Shown here: one piece after another, positions 9,532-17,570 of the stretch
Layout of the letters: the number at the start of each line of letters is the position of its first letter
Numbering within the stretch: the stretch's first letter is position 1
Assembly (NCBI RefSeq): GCF_012272835.1
Contig: NZ_JAAWWK010000002.1
Location: 463,451 to 527,450, forward strand
DNA from: Spongiibacter thalassae
Lineage (GTDB): Bacteria; Pseudomonadota; Gammaproteobacteria; Pseudomonadales; Spongiibacteraceae
DNA: 64,000 nt
Direction of reading: 5' to 3'
The notes under the pieces: model-generated
What the model saw: only the letters and a program-made list of their open reading frames with translations
What the model was told of the DNA's origin: nothing
The model's database searches: none
Translations under genes and position numbers: made by a program

Positions 9532-9552
9532 CGCCGGGGCCCACTCCCGGCG
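9532..9552 (+). promoter_or_regulatory. Hairpin at the predicted 5' end of the alaS transcript
   Basis: CGCCGGG (9532-9538) pairs perfectly with CCCGGCG (9546-9552) around a seven-base loop. It sits between the TATAAT box and the alaS start. It could terminate upstream transcription or act as a palindromic operator. In E. coli, AlaRS represses its own gene by binding a palindrome around the transcription start; the same arrangement is possible here. Confidence 0.45.
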
Positions 9553-9585
9553 TTTGTCGTTGTAGACCACGAGTGAGACTGTTTG

Positions 9586-12207
9586 ATGAAAAGCGCTGCG
9601 ATTCGCGATGCCTTTATCCGTTATTTTGAAAGCAAGGGACACCACCCCGTGGCCAGTAGTTCACTGGTGCCGGGTAACGATCCTACTCTGCTGTTTACCA
9701 ATGCGGGTATGGTGCAGTTCAAGGATGTCTTTCTCGGTGAAGACAAGCGCCCCTACACTCGAGCGGTGAGCAGTCAGCGCTGTGTACGCGCCGGGGGCAA
9801 GCACAACGACCTGGAAAATGTCGGCTATACCGCGCGTCACCACACCTTTTTTGAAATGTTGGGTAACTTCAGTTTTGGCGACTACTTCAAGCGCGACGCC
9901 ATTATGTTCGCCTGGGAATTTCTCACCTCAAGTGATTGGCTGGGTATCGACAGCGAACGCCTGTGGGTGACGGTGTATGCCGACGATGATGAAGCCTACA
10001 AAATCTGGAACGAAGAAGTGGGGGTTCCGGCTGAGCGCATGGTACGCATTGGCGACAACAAGGGCGCAAAATATGCCAGCGACAACTTCTGGTCGATGGG
10101 CGACACCGGCCCCTGTGGTCCCTGTACCGAGATCTTCTATGACCACGGCGAAGATGTCGCCGGTGGCCCTCCTGGCAGCCCTGAGGAAGATGGCGACCGT
10201 TACATAGAAATCTGGAACAACGTATTTATGCAGTTCAACCGCGATGCCGACGGCACCATGACCGAACTGCCAGCGCCTTCTGTAGACACCGGTATGGGCC
10301 TTGAGCGCATTTCTGCGGTGATGCAGAACGTGCACAGCAACTATGAAATTGACCTGTTCGACAATTTGATTCGCGCCACCGCCGATGTGCTGGGGGTAGA
10401 AGATCGCAGCCACACCTCGCTGCGGGTGATTGCCGACCATATTCGCTCATGCGCCTTCCTGATTGCCGACGGCGTGCTGCCGTCAAATGAAGGGCGGGGC
10501 TATGTGCTGCGCCGTATTATTCGTCGAGCGGTACGCCACGGTAATAAACTGGGCGCGGCGGAACCCTTCTTTCACCGCCTGGTGGATGCACTGGCCACAG
10601 AAATGGGCGAGGCTTACCCCGAGCTGCGAACCCTGCAATCGCAAATTGAAAAAGCGTTGCTGCAAGAGGAGGAACAGTTTGCCAAGACCCTGGATCAGGG
10701 AATGCGTATTCTTGAGGCCGATCTCAAGGACTTGCAGGGTAGCCAGATTCCCGGCGAGACGGTTTTCCGTCTCTACGACACCTACGGCTTTCCGGTGGAT
10801 CTCACCGCCGACATCGCTCGGGAGCAGAACCTGACCCTGGATATGGACGGCTTCGAAGCCGCGATGGAAGCCCAGCGCCAGCGCGCCCGTTCTGCCTCCA
10901 ACTTCAAAATGGACGCCAATCTGCGTCTGGAGGTAGAGGGTGCCACCGAATTTGCCGGCTACCAGCAGCTCGCCAAAGCCGCAGTTGTCGTGGCCTTGCT
11001 CAAGGGTAATGAGCCGGCGAAAGCCCTGAGCGAAGGCGACGAAGGAGCGCTCGTGCTCGACGCAACGCCGTTCTACGCCGAGTCGGGCGGCCAGGCTGGA
11101 GACAGCGGAGTGATCCTTGGTGAAGGCCTGCGTTTTGAAGTACGCGACACCCAGAAGGCCGGTGCCCACTTTATCCACCTGGGCGTGGTCGCCAGTGGTA
11201 GCGTCAGTGTCGGCCAGGGGGTCAATGCCGAGGTCGATGCCGATATTCGTCAGGCAACGGCGCTCAATCACTCGGCCACGCACTTGCTTCATGCTGCCCT
11301 GCGTCGAGTATTGGGCGAGCACGTTAACCAGAAAGGCTCTCTGGTAACCGCCGAGCGGCTGCGCTTTGACTTCGCCCACCCAGAGGCGGTGAAGGCCGAT
11401 CAGCTGGCGGAAATTGAAGCACTGGTGAACACTGAAATTCGTCGTAACACCGCGGTAGAAACCCTGGAAACCGATATCGAGTCGGCCAAGCAGCGCGGTG
11501 CGATGATGCTGTTTGGCGAAAAATACGGCGACACCGTGCGGGTGCTCAGCATGGGCGGCGACTTCTCTGTTGAGCTGTGTGGTGGTACCCATGTCAGTCG
11601 TACCGGCGATATTGGCCTGATCCGCATTGTCAGCGAATCCGGCGTTGCGGCGGGTGTGCGCCGTATCGAGGCCGTCACCGGTGCGGCGGCGCTGGCGGAG
11701 GCGAATGCCGATCGCGCGCGTTTGCAAGCCGCCTGTGCGGCCCTGAAGACCGGCAGCGATAACTTCGACAGTAAACTGGCTCAACTCCTTGCCAGCCACC
11801 GCGAGCAGCAAAAGGAGCTGGAGCGACTTAAAGCGAAGCTGGCCACTGCTGGCAGTCGCGACCTCGCCGCCGAGGCGGAGGAGATCAACGGTATACGCTT
11901 GCTGGCGGTTAAAATCGACGGAGCAGACCCGAAAACCCTGCGCGACAGTGTCGATCAATTGAAAAACAAGCTCGGTTCAGCGGTGGTCTTGCTGGCGACC
12001 GCCGACGGCGACAAAGTCGCGCTGGTGGCCGGTGTGACCAAAGACCTGGTCGGGCGAGTCAAGGCGGGTGACGTCATGAAAGTTGCCGCCGCTGCCGTTG
12101 GCGGCAAAGGCGGTGGACGGCCAGATATGGCCCAGGGGGGCGGAACAGACGTGAACGCCATCCCAGAGGCGCTAAAAGCCGTAAAAGATTACGTTAATCA
12201 CTTATAG
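9586..12207 (+). CDS. alaS: Alanyl-tRNA synthetase
   Basis: The protein has 873 residues from the ATG at 9586; the frame also reads from a TTG directly before it. It charges tRNA-Ala. It has the class II catalytic core (residues 1-about 240, with the motif 2 region around [35 protein letters not shown]). The editing domain zinc motifs are HSATH (about 562-566) and CGGTH (about 665-669). A C-Ala oligomerisation domain ends in [14 protein letters not shown]. Length and architecture are standard, so it should be fully active with editing. It lies upstream of lysC and csrA, an order common in gammaproteobacteria, although recA/recX, often found upstream, are absent here. Confidence 0.98.
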   Translation: MKSAAIRDAFIRYFESKGHHPVASSSLVPGNDPTLLFTNAGMVQFKDVFLGEDKRPYTRAVSSQRCVRAGGKHNDLENVGYTARHHTFFEMLGNFSFGDYFKRDAIMFAWEFLTSSDWLGIDSERLWVTVYADDDEAYKIWNEEVGVPAERMVRIGDNKGAKYASDNFWSMGDTGPCGPCTEIFYDHGEDVAGGPPGSPEEDGDRYIEIWNNVFMQFNRDADGTMTELPAPSVDTGMGLERISAVMQNVHSNYEIDLFDNLIRATADVLGVEDRSHTSLRVIADHIRSCAFLIADGVLPSNEGRGYVLRRIIRRAVRHGNKLGAAEPFFHRLVDALATEMGEAYPELRTLQSQIEKALLQEEEQFAKTLDQGMRILEADLKDLQGSQIPGETVFRLYDTYGFPVDLTADIAREQNLTLDMDGFEAAMEAQRQRARSASNFKMDANLRLEVEGATEFAGYQQLAKAAVVVALLKGNEPAKALSEGDEGALVLDATPFYAESGGQAGDSGVILGEGLRFEVRDTQKAGAHFIHLGVVASGSVSVGQGVNAEVDADIRQATALNHSATHLLHAALRRVLGEHVNQKGSLVTAERLRFDFAHPEAVKADQLAEIEALVNTEIRRNTAVETLETDIESAKQRGAMMLFGEKYGDTVRVLSMGGDFSVELCGGTHVSRTGDIGLIRIVSESGVAAGVRRIEAVTGAAALAEANADRARLQAACAALKTGSDNFDSKLAQLLASHREQQKELERLKAKLATAGSRDLAAEAEEINGIRLLAVKIDGADPKTLRDSVDQLKNKLGSAVVLLATADGDKVALVAGVTKDLVGRVKAGDVMKVAAAAVGGKGGGRPDMAQGGGTDVNAIPEALKAVKDYVNHL

Positions 12208-12290
12208 AACGGGCTGTATCATTTCCTTTACCGTAGAGTTGTTGTTTAATGAGCGCCCTCCAACCAAGGCGTTCATTTGCAGATCACAAA

Positions 12291-13520
12291 ATGAGTCTAA
12301 TTGTTCAGAAATTTGGCGGTACCTCAGTTGGTACGGTAGACCGCATCAAGGCCGTTGCTAAAAAAATAGCGGCCTTCAAAGCGCAGGGGCACGACGTTGT
12401 GGTCGTTGTTTCCGCGATGAGCGGTGAAACCAATCGACTGATTGAATTGGCGAAAGCCATGCAGGAGCAACCCACACCAAGGGAGCTGGACGTTCTGGTT
12501 TCGACCGGAGAACAAGTCACCATTTCCCTGCTGTGTATGGCCCTCCATGATCTAGGCTGTGGTGCAAAGTCGTATACGGGAACGCAGGTGCGGATTCTCA
12601 CTGATGAAGCCCACACCAAAGCGCGCATTCGTGAAATCGACGATGAGAAAATGCGCAAGGACCTGGCCGATGGCAATGTTGTTGTCGTGGCCGGATTCCA
12701 GGGCGTCGATCAGGATGGCAATATCACCACCCTGGGTCGAGGCGGATCAGATACCACGGGCGTGGCTTTGGCTGCGGCGCTGAAAGCAGACGAATGTCAG
12801 ATCTACACTGATGTTGACGGGGTTTATACCACTGACCCACGGGTTGTCAGTCAGGCACGACGGCTGGAGCGCATTACCTTTGAAGAAATGCTGGAAATGG
12901 CCAGCCTCGGTTCAAAGGTGTTGCAGATCCGTTCAGTGGAATTTGCGGGCAAATACAACGTCCCGCTTCGTGTTTTACACGCCTTCGAAGAAGGCCCCGG
13001 CACATTGATCAGTCTAGAGGAACAGTCAGATATGGAAAACCCGGCGATTTCGGGTATCGCGTTTACCCGCGACGAAGCAAAGATAACCGTACTGGGCGTG
13101 CCCGACACCCCGGGACTGGCCTACCAGATATTGGGGCCGATCAGCGATGCCAACATCGAAGTTGATGTCATCGTACAAAACGTGGCGGAGGACAAATCCA
13201 CAGATTTGACCTTTACCGTAAGCCGGGGCGACCTGGCCAAGGCCAGCGCAATCGTCAAAAATCTCGTGCAACAAACCGGCGCGAGAGAAGTCAAAACTGA
13301 CGACAAAATCGCGAAAGTGTCCTTGGTAGGTGTCGGCATGCGTTCCCACGCGGGTATTGCGAGCAAAATGTTCAAAACCCTGGCTGAAGAACGCATCAAT
13401 ATTCAGCTGATAACCACGTCGGAAATCAAGATCTCCGTCGTGATCGATGAAAAATACCTGGAGTTGGCAGTACGTGCCCTCCACTCGGCTTTTGATCTGG
13501 ATAAAGAGCCCAACACCTGA
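12291..13520 (+). CDS. lysC: Aspartate kinase
   Basis: The product phosphorylates aspartate, the first step toward lysine, threonine, methionine and diaminopimelate. From the ATG at 12291 it has 409 residues and begins MSLIVQKFGGTSVGTVDRI, the family's N-terminal signature (KFGGTS). The upstream in-frame ATG at 12249 would add 14 residues that relatives lack. The kinase core runs to about residue 245 (GRGGSDTTGVALAAAL, YTDVDGVYTTDPR). Two ACT domains follow (DTPGLAYQILGPISDANIEVDVI and MRSHAGIASKMFKTLAEERINIQLITTSEIKISVVI), so feedback inhibition by lysine and/or threonine is expected. It lies between alaS and csrA on the same strand. Confidence 0.96.
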   Translation: MSLIVQKFGGTSVGTVDRIKAVAKKIAAFKAQGHDVVVVVSAMSGETNRLIELAKAMQEQPTPRELDVLVSTGEQVTISLLCMALHDLGCGAKSYTGTQVRILTDEAHTKARIREIDDEKMRKDLADGNVVVVAGFQGVDQDGNITTLGRGGSDTTGVALAAALKADECQIYTDVDGVYTTDPRVVSQARRLERITFEEMLEMASLGSKVLQIRSVEFAGKYNVPLRVLHAFEEGPGTLISLEEQSDMENPAISGIAFTRDEAKITVLGVPDTPGLAYQILGPISDANIEVDVIVQNVAEDKSTDLTFTVSRGDLAKASAIVKNLVQQTGAREVKTDDKIAKVSLVGVGMRSHAGIASKMFKTLAEERINIQLITTSEIKISVVIDEKYLELAVRALHSAFDLDKEPNT

Positions 13521-13598
13521 AGCTTCAGAGATGTAATGCTACGCTGCACAGGGATACGCACGGGGTATGGAACAGAACTCTGACATGGAGAATTTATT

Positions 13599-13781
13599 AT
13601 GTTGATACTAACTCGTCGTATTGGTGAAACCCTGATGGTTGGTGACGAAGTCACCGTGACAGTGCTGGGGGTAAAAGGAAACCAGGTGCGCCTTGGGGTT
13701 AATGCACCCAAGCACGTCGCCGTGCACCGTGAAGAAATCTATGAGCGCATTCAGGGCGAAAAAGACGGCAACAAAGAATAA
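13599..13781 (+). CDS. csrA: Carbon storage regulator CsrA/RsmA
   Basis: The 60-residue protein begins [18 protein letters not shown] and contains the RNA-binding strand motifs (LTRRIGE and [22 protein letters not shown]), including Arg44 of the RNA-binding pocket region. It is a dimeric RNA-binding protein that represses translation at GGA-containing leaders and controls biofilm, motility and carbon storage. The ATG follows TGGAGAATTTATT, itself a GGA site, consistent with autoregulation. The lysC-csrA-tRNA-Ser order is typical of gammaproteobacteria. In this window it is a plausible regulator of the exopolysaccharide and c-di-GMP genes, which is an inference. Confidence 0.97.
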   Translation: MLILTRRIGETLMVGDEVTVTVLGVKGNQVRLGVNAPKHVAVHREEIYERIQGEKDGNKE

Positions 13782-13803
13782 GCGCTTTTTTGCCTAAAGG
13801 ACT

Positions 13804-13830
13804 TTGCAAATGCGCTCAGTGTGGTATCAT
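13804..13830 (+). promoter_or_regulatory. Promoter of the tRNA-Ser gene
   Basis: The hexamers TTGCAA (13804-13809) and TATCAT (13825-13830) are spaced 15-16 bases apart. They are followed by a GC-rich discriminator (GCCGCGCG), as expected for a stringently controlled stable-RNA promoter. Confidence 0.5.
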
Positions 13831-13922
13831 GCCGCGCGTTCATTAGCTAATACAGTCTTTTGAAAACAAGACCTTAGCGAATAAACACGCGGTAGCTGAC
13901 ACGTCAGCAACGCACAATTTCC

Positions 13923-14015
13923 GGAGAGGTGGCCGAGTGGCTGAAGGCGCTCCCCTGCTAAGGGAGTATGGGGTTTATAGCCTCATCGAGGGTTCGAATC
14001 CCTCCTTCTCCGCCA
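13923..14015 (+). tRNA. serV-like: tRNA-Ser (anticodon GCU)
   Basis: The sequence folds as a class II tRNA with a seven-base acceptor stem (GGAGAGG with CTTCTCC, one G-T pair), a D-arm, and an anticodon loop CTGCTAA with anticodon GCT. It has a long variable arm, a T-arm GGTTCGAATCC, discriminator G and an encoded CCA at 14013-14015. It is very close to E. coli tRNA-Ser(GCU). It reads AGC/AGU serine codons. A strong hairpin terminator follows at once. Confidence 0.97.
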
Positions 14016-14024
14016 TTACAAAAC

Positions 14025-14058
14025 AAAAAAGCCCCAGTCGAAAGACTGGGGCTTTTTT
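14025..14058 (+). terminator. Rho-independent terminator after tRNA-Ser
   Basis: A nine-base-pair stem (GCCCCAGTC/GACTGGGGC) with a GAAA loop is flanked by six A's and six T's, giving an intrinsic terminator that would work in both directions. It lies ten bases after the tRNA. Confidence 0.93.
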
Positions 14059-14103
14059 GTTTTGTCTCGGAAAAGTCGGGTGAGAACCCTCCCGTTAGGT
14101 CGA

Positions 14104-14168
14104 GGGGTCTGTCCCCAAGAAAGCGGGGACAGACCCCTTGCGCACCAAATGTAGCGGGGACAGACCCC
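14104..14168. repeat. GGGGTCTGTCCCC inverted-repeat element with an extra half-copy
   Basis: GGGGTCTGTCCCC (14104-14116) and GGGGACAGACCCC (14125-14137) form a perfect 13-base stem around an eight-base loop. A further GGGGACAGACCCC lies at 14156-14168. Degenerate copies occur at 15487-15516 and 39127-39148. This is a REP-like dispersed palindrome. Two of the clusters bracket the single gene at 14579-15469. Confidence 0.8.
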
Positions 14169-14572
14169 GTTGGAAAGCTGTTTCAGTTTTCTTCAGAAAA
14201 TTTGCCGCATTATCGTAAAAATCTACGCCAGGGCGGAAATGTGCTGAATTATTGACGCTGGATGGCAGGCCAACGCTTTGTTTGCACCGGGTCAGTGGCG
14301 CTATTTCCTTATGTTTATTCGATCTTCACTCCCTGGGTCGTTATAATTTTCCCCTTGAGCGGGCGGTCTATTTCTTGCCATCCGCTATCTGGTGACTCGC
14401 GTGGGCTTTCTGACGCGACGGCAGTGGGGCCGTCGACAGCGCCGATAACATTTGGATGTGTGCAGTGTTTCTCGCAGTGCATGGTGCCGTAGGGAGGGGG
14501 CCTGGAATGTTCCAGTCCAGTCGGTCTCTTGCAGACATTGGTGAATGTGCGGAAACCGAAGGTTAAGGGAAA
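14169..14572. other. Intergenic region upstream of the DUF6492-like gene
   Basis: About 400 bases with no supportable gene. The base composition is more AT-rich than the neighbours. It presumably holds the promoter for the following gene, but I see no clear -35/-10 pair. Confidence 0.4.
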
Positions 14573-14578
14573 TTGGGT

Positions 14579-15469
14579 TTGTCAAAAATCAGTGCGGTAT
14601 TACCGGTGACATTGGCGGGGCGGGAAGCTGAGGCACCTTTTGGACTTCTGGATAATTTGTTTTTGTCCCTTAAGAAATTTGCTCAGCCCGGCCTGTTTGA
14701 GCGATTTTTTATTATTGCGCCACCACGCGACGTTGAGCCGCTCAAAGCCTACGCCGAAAAAGTCGATTACGTGAACATCGAGGTGATTGATGAAGTCGCG
14801 TTGGTACCGTCGCTAGCTAACTATGCCGGTATTGTGGACGGCTGGCGGCTTCAGCAAATTCTTAAGCTCGCGATTGCCGAGCGGGTTGCGACGCCTTTTT
14901 ACCTTACCTTTGATCAGGATATATTTTTTACCCACCCGGTAAGTGAAGAAAAGCTGCTGCCTGATGGGAAGGCCTTGACCCAGTATGAGGCGAAGGCTGT
15001 TCATAAAAAATGGTGGCAGTCTTCCGCTTACCACCTAAAGATGAAAACAAGGCTCAACGAAGACGGTATACAGGTGACACCTGCGATTCTGTCTACCGAG
15101 GCGACCCAGGGGCTGATTAAGGAATTGTCGGCAAAAGTCGACTGGGTGGACAAGCTACTCGAGCCGCACCTGCCCACGTCGAAGGCACGGTTTCACCCCC
15201 GCTGGAAGCATCGCCATCGCTGGACAGAATACACCCTGTATTGGTTGTATCTGGAGAAACACAACTTGGTGGAGACCTATCACGCCGACAGCTCTATCGG
15301 CTATACGCTGTTATCGGAGAAGGCGGTGTGGAAAATAGAGGGGCTTGACGGTTGGGACCCCGATGCCTGTTTTGCTGATGGGGATAAGAGTCTGTTTTCT
15401 CTAGTGCAAAGCAGCACGGGAATGCCGTCGAAATTTGTTCTCGATAAGATTAAAAAATATATCTCTTGA
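14579..15469 (+). CDS. Putative glycosyltransferase-like protein (DUF6492-like)
   Basis: The roughly 296-residue frame has no ATG near its start. TTG at 14579 is about eight bases after AAGGGA and is preferred to the TTG at 14573. The N-terminal half (ISAVLPVTLAGREAEAPFGLLDNLFLSLKKF ... FFIIAPPRDVEPLKAY) looks like a nucleotide-sugar Rossmann fold. LTFDQDIFFTHPV holds a DxD-like metal motif of the kind seen in GT-A enzymes and in DUF6492 proteins. It is likely cytoplasmic and may modify a surface glycan. It is bracketed by GGGGTCTGTCCCC repeats next to a tRNA gene, suggesting acquisition or mobility. The family assignment is from memory and tentative. Confidence 0.55.
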   Translation: MSKISAVLPVTLAGREAEAPFGLLDNLFLSLKKFAQPGLFERFFIIAPPRDVEPLKAYAEKVDYVNIEVIDEVALVPSLANYAGIVDGWRLQQILKLAIAERVATPFYLTFDQDIFFTHPVSEEKLLPDGKALTQYEAKAVHKKWWQSSAYHLKMKTRLNEDGIQVTPAILSTEATQGLIKELSAKVDWVDKLLEPHLPTSKARFHPRWKHRHRWTEYTLYWLYLEKHNLVETYHADSSIGYTLLSEKAVWKIEGLDGWDPDACFADGDKSLFSLVQSSTGMPSKFVLDKIKKYIS

Positions 15470-15486
15470 CCGGGTCCTCCAGACCG

Positions 15487-15516
15487 GGTCCATCCCCGTT
15501 TTTTGGGGACAGACCC
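15487..15516. repeat. Degenerate GGGGTCTGTCCCC inverted repeat
   Basis: GGGTCCATCCCC and GGGGACAGACCC face each other around a seven-base GTTTTTT loop. The left arm has two mismatches to the perfect element at 14104-14137. It follows the putative glycosyltransferase stop and lies between convergent genes, where it may also act as a terminator. Confidence 0.65.
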
Positions 15517-15557
15517 TTTTCTTGCCTTTCCTGCCTCCGCGGTGAACACAACGCGAC

Positions 15558-16955
15558 TCAGGCCCGCTCAGCGGTCGCCGCGTTCGCTGTCGTATTCCCG
15601 CTTTGGGGCAAAAAATTTTCATTTCCCCCCCGGAAACTGTGCGGGTCAAGATGGTGCCGGCGCAGCAGGCGATAAAACTCGGTGCGGTTACGGCGCGCGA
15701 GTTGGGCTGCCTGGGTGACGTTGCCGGCGGTCACCTGTAGCACTTCAACCAGATAGTCCCGTTCGAAATGATCCCGGGCATCCACGAAGGGAATAATGCG
15801 GCTTTCGTCTTGTTTGAGCGCTTTTTTCACCAATGTGTCGGGAATAACTGCGGTGTGCGACAGCACCATGGTCTGCTCGACAACATTGCGCAGTTGGCGA
15901 ATATTGCCGGGCCACGTGGCGGAGGCGAGTGTTTCCATGGCGTCGGAGGAAAAGTGCTTCTTGCGCTTTCCGCCTGACAATTGCTCGAGAAAATACTGGG
16001 AGAGCAGGGGGATGTCATCGCGCCGGTTACGCAGCGGTGGTAGCTCCAGCTGAACCACATGCAGGCGGTAATACAGGTCCTGGCGGAACTTGCCTTCTTC
16101 AATCAGTGCTTCCAGATCGCGGTGGGTGGCGGAAATGATTCTGACGTCGAAGGATTTCGTCTCCGTTGCGCCCACCGGGCGAAGTTCGCGCTCCTGTAAT
16201 ACCCGCAGCAGTTTTACCTGGAAGTCCAGCGGCATATCGCCGACCTCGTCGAGGAAGAGGGTGCCGCCGTCGGCGGCCAGCAGCAGGCCCTGGTGGTCGC
16301 GGGTGGCGCCGGTGAAGGCGCCCTTTACATGGCCGAACAGCTCTGACTCCAGTAGCGAGTCGGGCACCGAGCTACAGTTCAGGGCGATAAAGGGTTTGTT
16401 GGCCCTAGGGCTGGCGCGGTGGATCGCTCTGGCCAGTAATTCCTTACCGGTGCCGCTTTCGCTCTGAATCAATACGCTGGCTTCGCTGGCGGCGACCATC
16501 TTGGCCTGCTGCAGGGTCTCAAGCACCGTGGTATTACGGGTAACAATTTCGGCAAAGGGGGAGTCGGCGCCACCTGTCTGGGTGTCGTCACAGCCGGTAA
16601 TTGCCAGTGCGCGGTTCACCTCGTCGAGCAGGGCGTTGCTGTCAAAGGGCTTGGTAACGTAGCTGAATACCCCTTGCTTGGTGGCCTTTATCGCATGGGG
16701 GATAGAACCGTGGGCAGTGATCACAATCACTGGCAATGAGGGTTGGTTGAATTTGAGTTTTTCAAACAGGGTCATTCCATCCATGCCGTCCATGCACAGG
16801 TCGGTGATAACCAGCTGTGGTTGGAAATTGGGCATATAGGCCAGCGCATGTTCGCCGCTTTCGGCGGTTTCTACCTGATGGCCGGCTGATTGCAGACGCA
16901 ATTTCAGCAGATGGAGGATATCGGTATTGTCGTCGACTACCATTATTCTCGGCAT
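15558..16955 (-). CDS. glrR: Sigma-54-dependent response regulator, GlrR (QseF/YfhA) type
   Basis: The 465-residue protein has three parts. A receiver domain (1-about 120) has phospho-acceptor Asp52 in VITDLCMDG. An AAA+ domain (about 140-375) has Walker A ESGTGKELLARAIH, GAFTGA for sigma-54 contact and Walker B LFLDEVGDMP. A Fis-type helix-turn-helix occupies the last 60 residues (GNVTQAAQLARRNRTEFYRLLRRH). It activates sigma-54 promoters after phosphorylation. The neighbours on the same strand, a QseG-like lipoprotein and a GlrK-like kinase, make GlrR the best assignment. In E. coli GlrR activates the small-RNA gene glmY, which leads to GlmS control; here glmS lies just 3.5 kb away. Confidence 0.92.
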   Translation of the reverse strand: MPRIMVVDDNTDILHLLKLRLQSAGHQVETAESGEHALAYMPNFQPQLVITDLCMDGMDGMTLFEKLKFNQPSLPVIVITAHGSIPHAIKATKQGVFSYVTKPFDSNALLDEVNRALAITGCDDTQTGGADSPFAEIVTRNTTVLETLQQAKMVAASEASVLIQSESGTGKELLARAIHRASPRANKPFIALNCSSVPDSLLESELFGHVKGAFTGATRDHQGLLLAADGGTLFLDEVGDMPLDFQVKLLRVLQERELRPVGATETKSFDVRIISATHRDLEALIEEGKFRQDLYYRLHVVQLELPPLRNRRDDIPLLSQYFLEQLSGGKRKKHFSSDAMETLASATWPGNIRQLRNVVEQTMVLSHTAVIPDTLVKKALKQDESRIIPFVDARDHFERDYLVEVLQVTAGNVTQAAQLARRNRTEFYRLLRRHHLDPHSFRGGNENFLPQSGNTTANAATAERA

Positions 16956-16973
16956 GAAAATCTCCGCAAAAGG

Positions 16974-17570
16974 TTATTGTGAGGTGGACAGTGTTTTGGC
17001 ACCGGGGTGGTTGAAGCTGTTTTCGATATACATCAGCTTTTCAATTTTTTGACGCAGCGATAAATTTTCGCTCGCAAGTTGTTGATACTGACCGGCGTTG
17101 TTGAGCAGGAATTCTGCGAGTGTGGCATAGCTGTCGCTGCCACCGGTGAATTGGCCGGGACGGCGATGTGCCGCTGCGGGTGCATGTTTCAAGTAATCAC
17201 GTAAAAGCGTTGTGGCGCGCTGCTGGGTTGCGGGGGACTGCATCAATACAATTGACAGCCATAGCGTGTTGTATCCGTCCTTGTCGGCGCGATAGCGCTG
17301 TTCCGCAAGGGTTTGTTCCTTGGTCAACTGGCTGCGGCTCAGTCCTGTAATGTGATTGGCAAAGGCAACAAGTCCCAGCTCTGTACGGGAGAAGCTTTCC
17401 CCGGATGCGGCAATGGCCTTGCCCGGTACATAAGAAGAAAATTTGCTTGTGGTGCACCCGGATGAGAGCAAAACAAGCAGGATGAATGGCCACAGGTACT
17501 TACGATGGCCGTTCCTGTCGTGGAAGCATAAGGCGTAAGTGGGCGCCGGAATTGCTATCGATGACTTCAA
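16974..17570 (-). CDS. qseG: QseG-like lipoprotein of the GlrKR operon
   Basis: The longest frame is 198 residues and overlaps the end of the kinase gene by 71 bases. Its hydrophobic stretch (RKYLWPFILLVLLSSGC) ends in lipobox LSSGC, with Cys about residue 39. The 20-plus-residue extension before it is unusual, so the true start may lie further in, perhaps at a non-ATG codon; I see no good alternative. The mature part is alpha-helical, with a coiled-coil-like end (YQQLASENLSLRQKIEKLMYIE). Its place between glrK and glrR is that of QseG, an outer-membrane lipoprotein that stimulates the kinase in E. coli. Sequence likeness is weak, so the name rests on context. Confidence 0.65.
   Translation of the reverse strand: MKSSIAIPAPTYALCFHDRNGHRKYLWPFILLVLLSSGCTTSKFSSYVPGKAIAASGESFSRTELGLVAFANHITGLSRSQLTKEQTLAEQRYRADKDGYNTLWLSIVLMQSPATQQRATTLLRDYLKHAPAAAHRRPGQFTGGSDSYATLAEFLLNNAGQYQQLASENLSLRQKIEKLMYIENSFNHPGAKTLSTSQ

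Noticed and set aside
10483-11958. 491-residue open frame antisense to alaS
   Set aside because: Its composition mirrors the codon pattern of alaS, it has no ribosome site or recognisable domain, and alaS is certain on the other strand.
14104-14168. CRISPR-like array at the GGGGTCTGTCCCC copies
   Set aside because: There are only three arms of a palindrome with unequal spacing and no spacer series.
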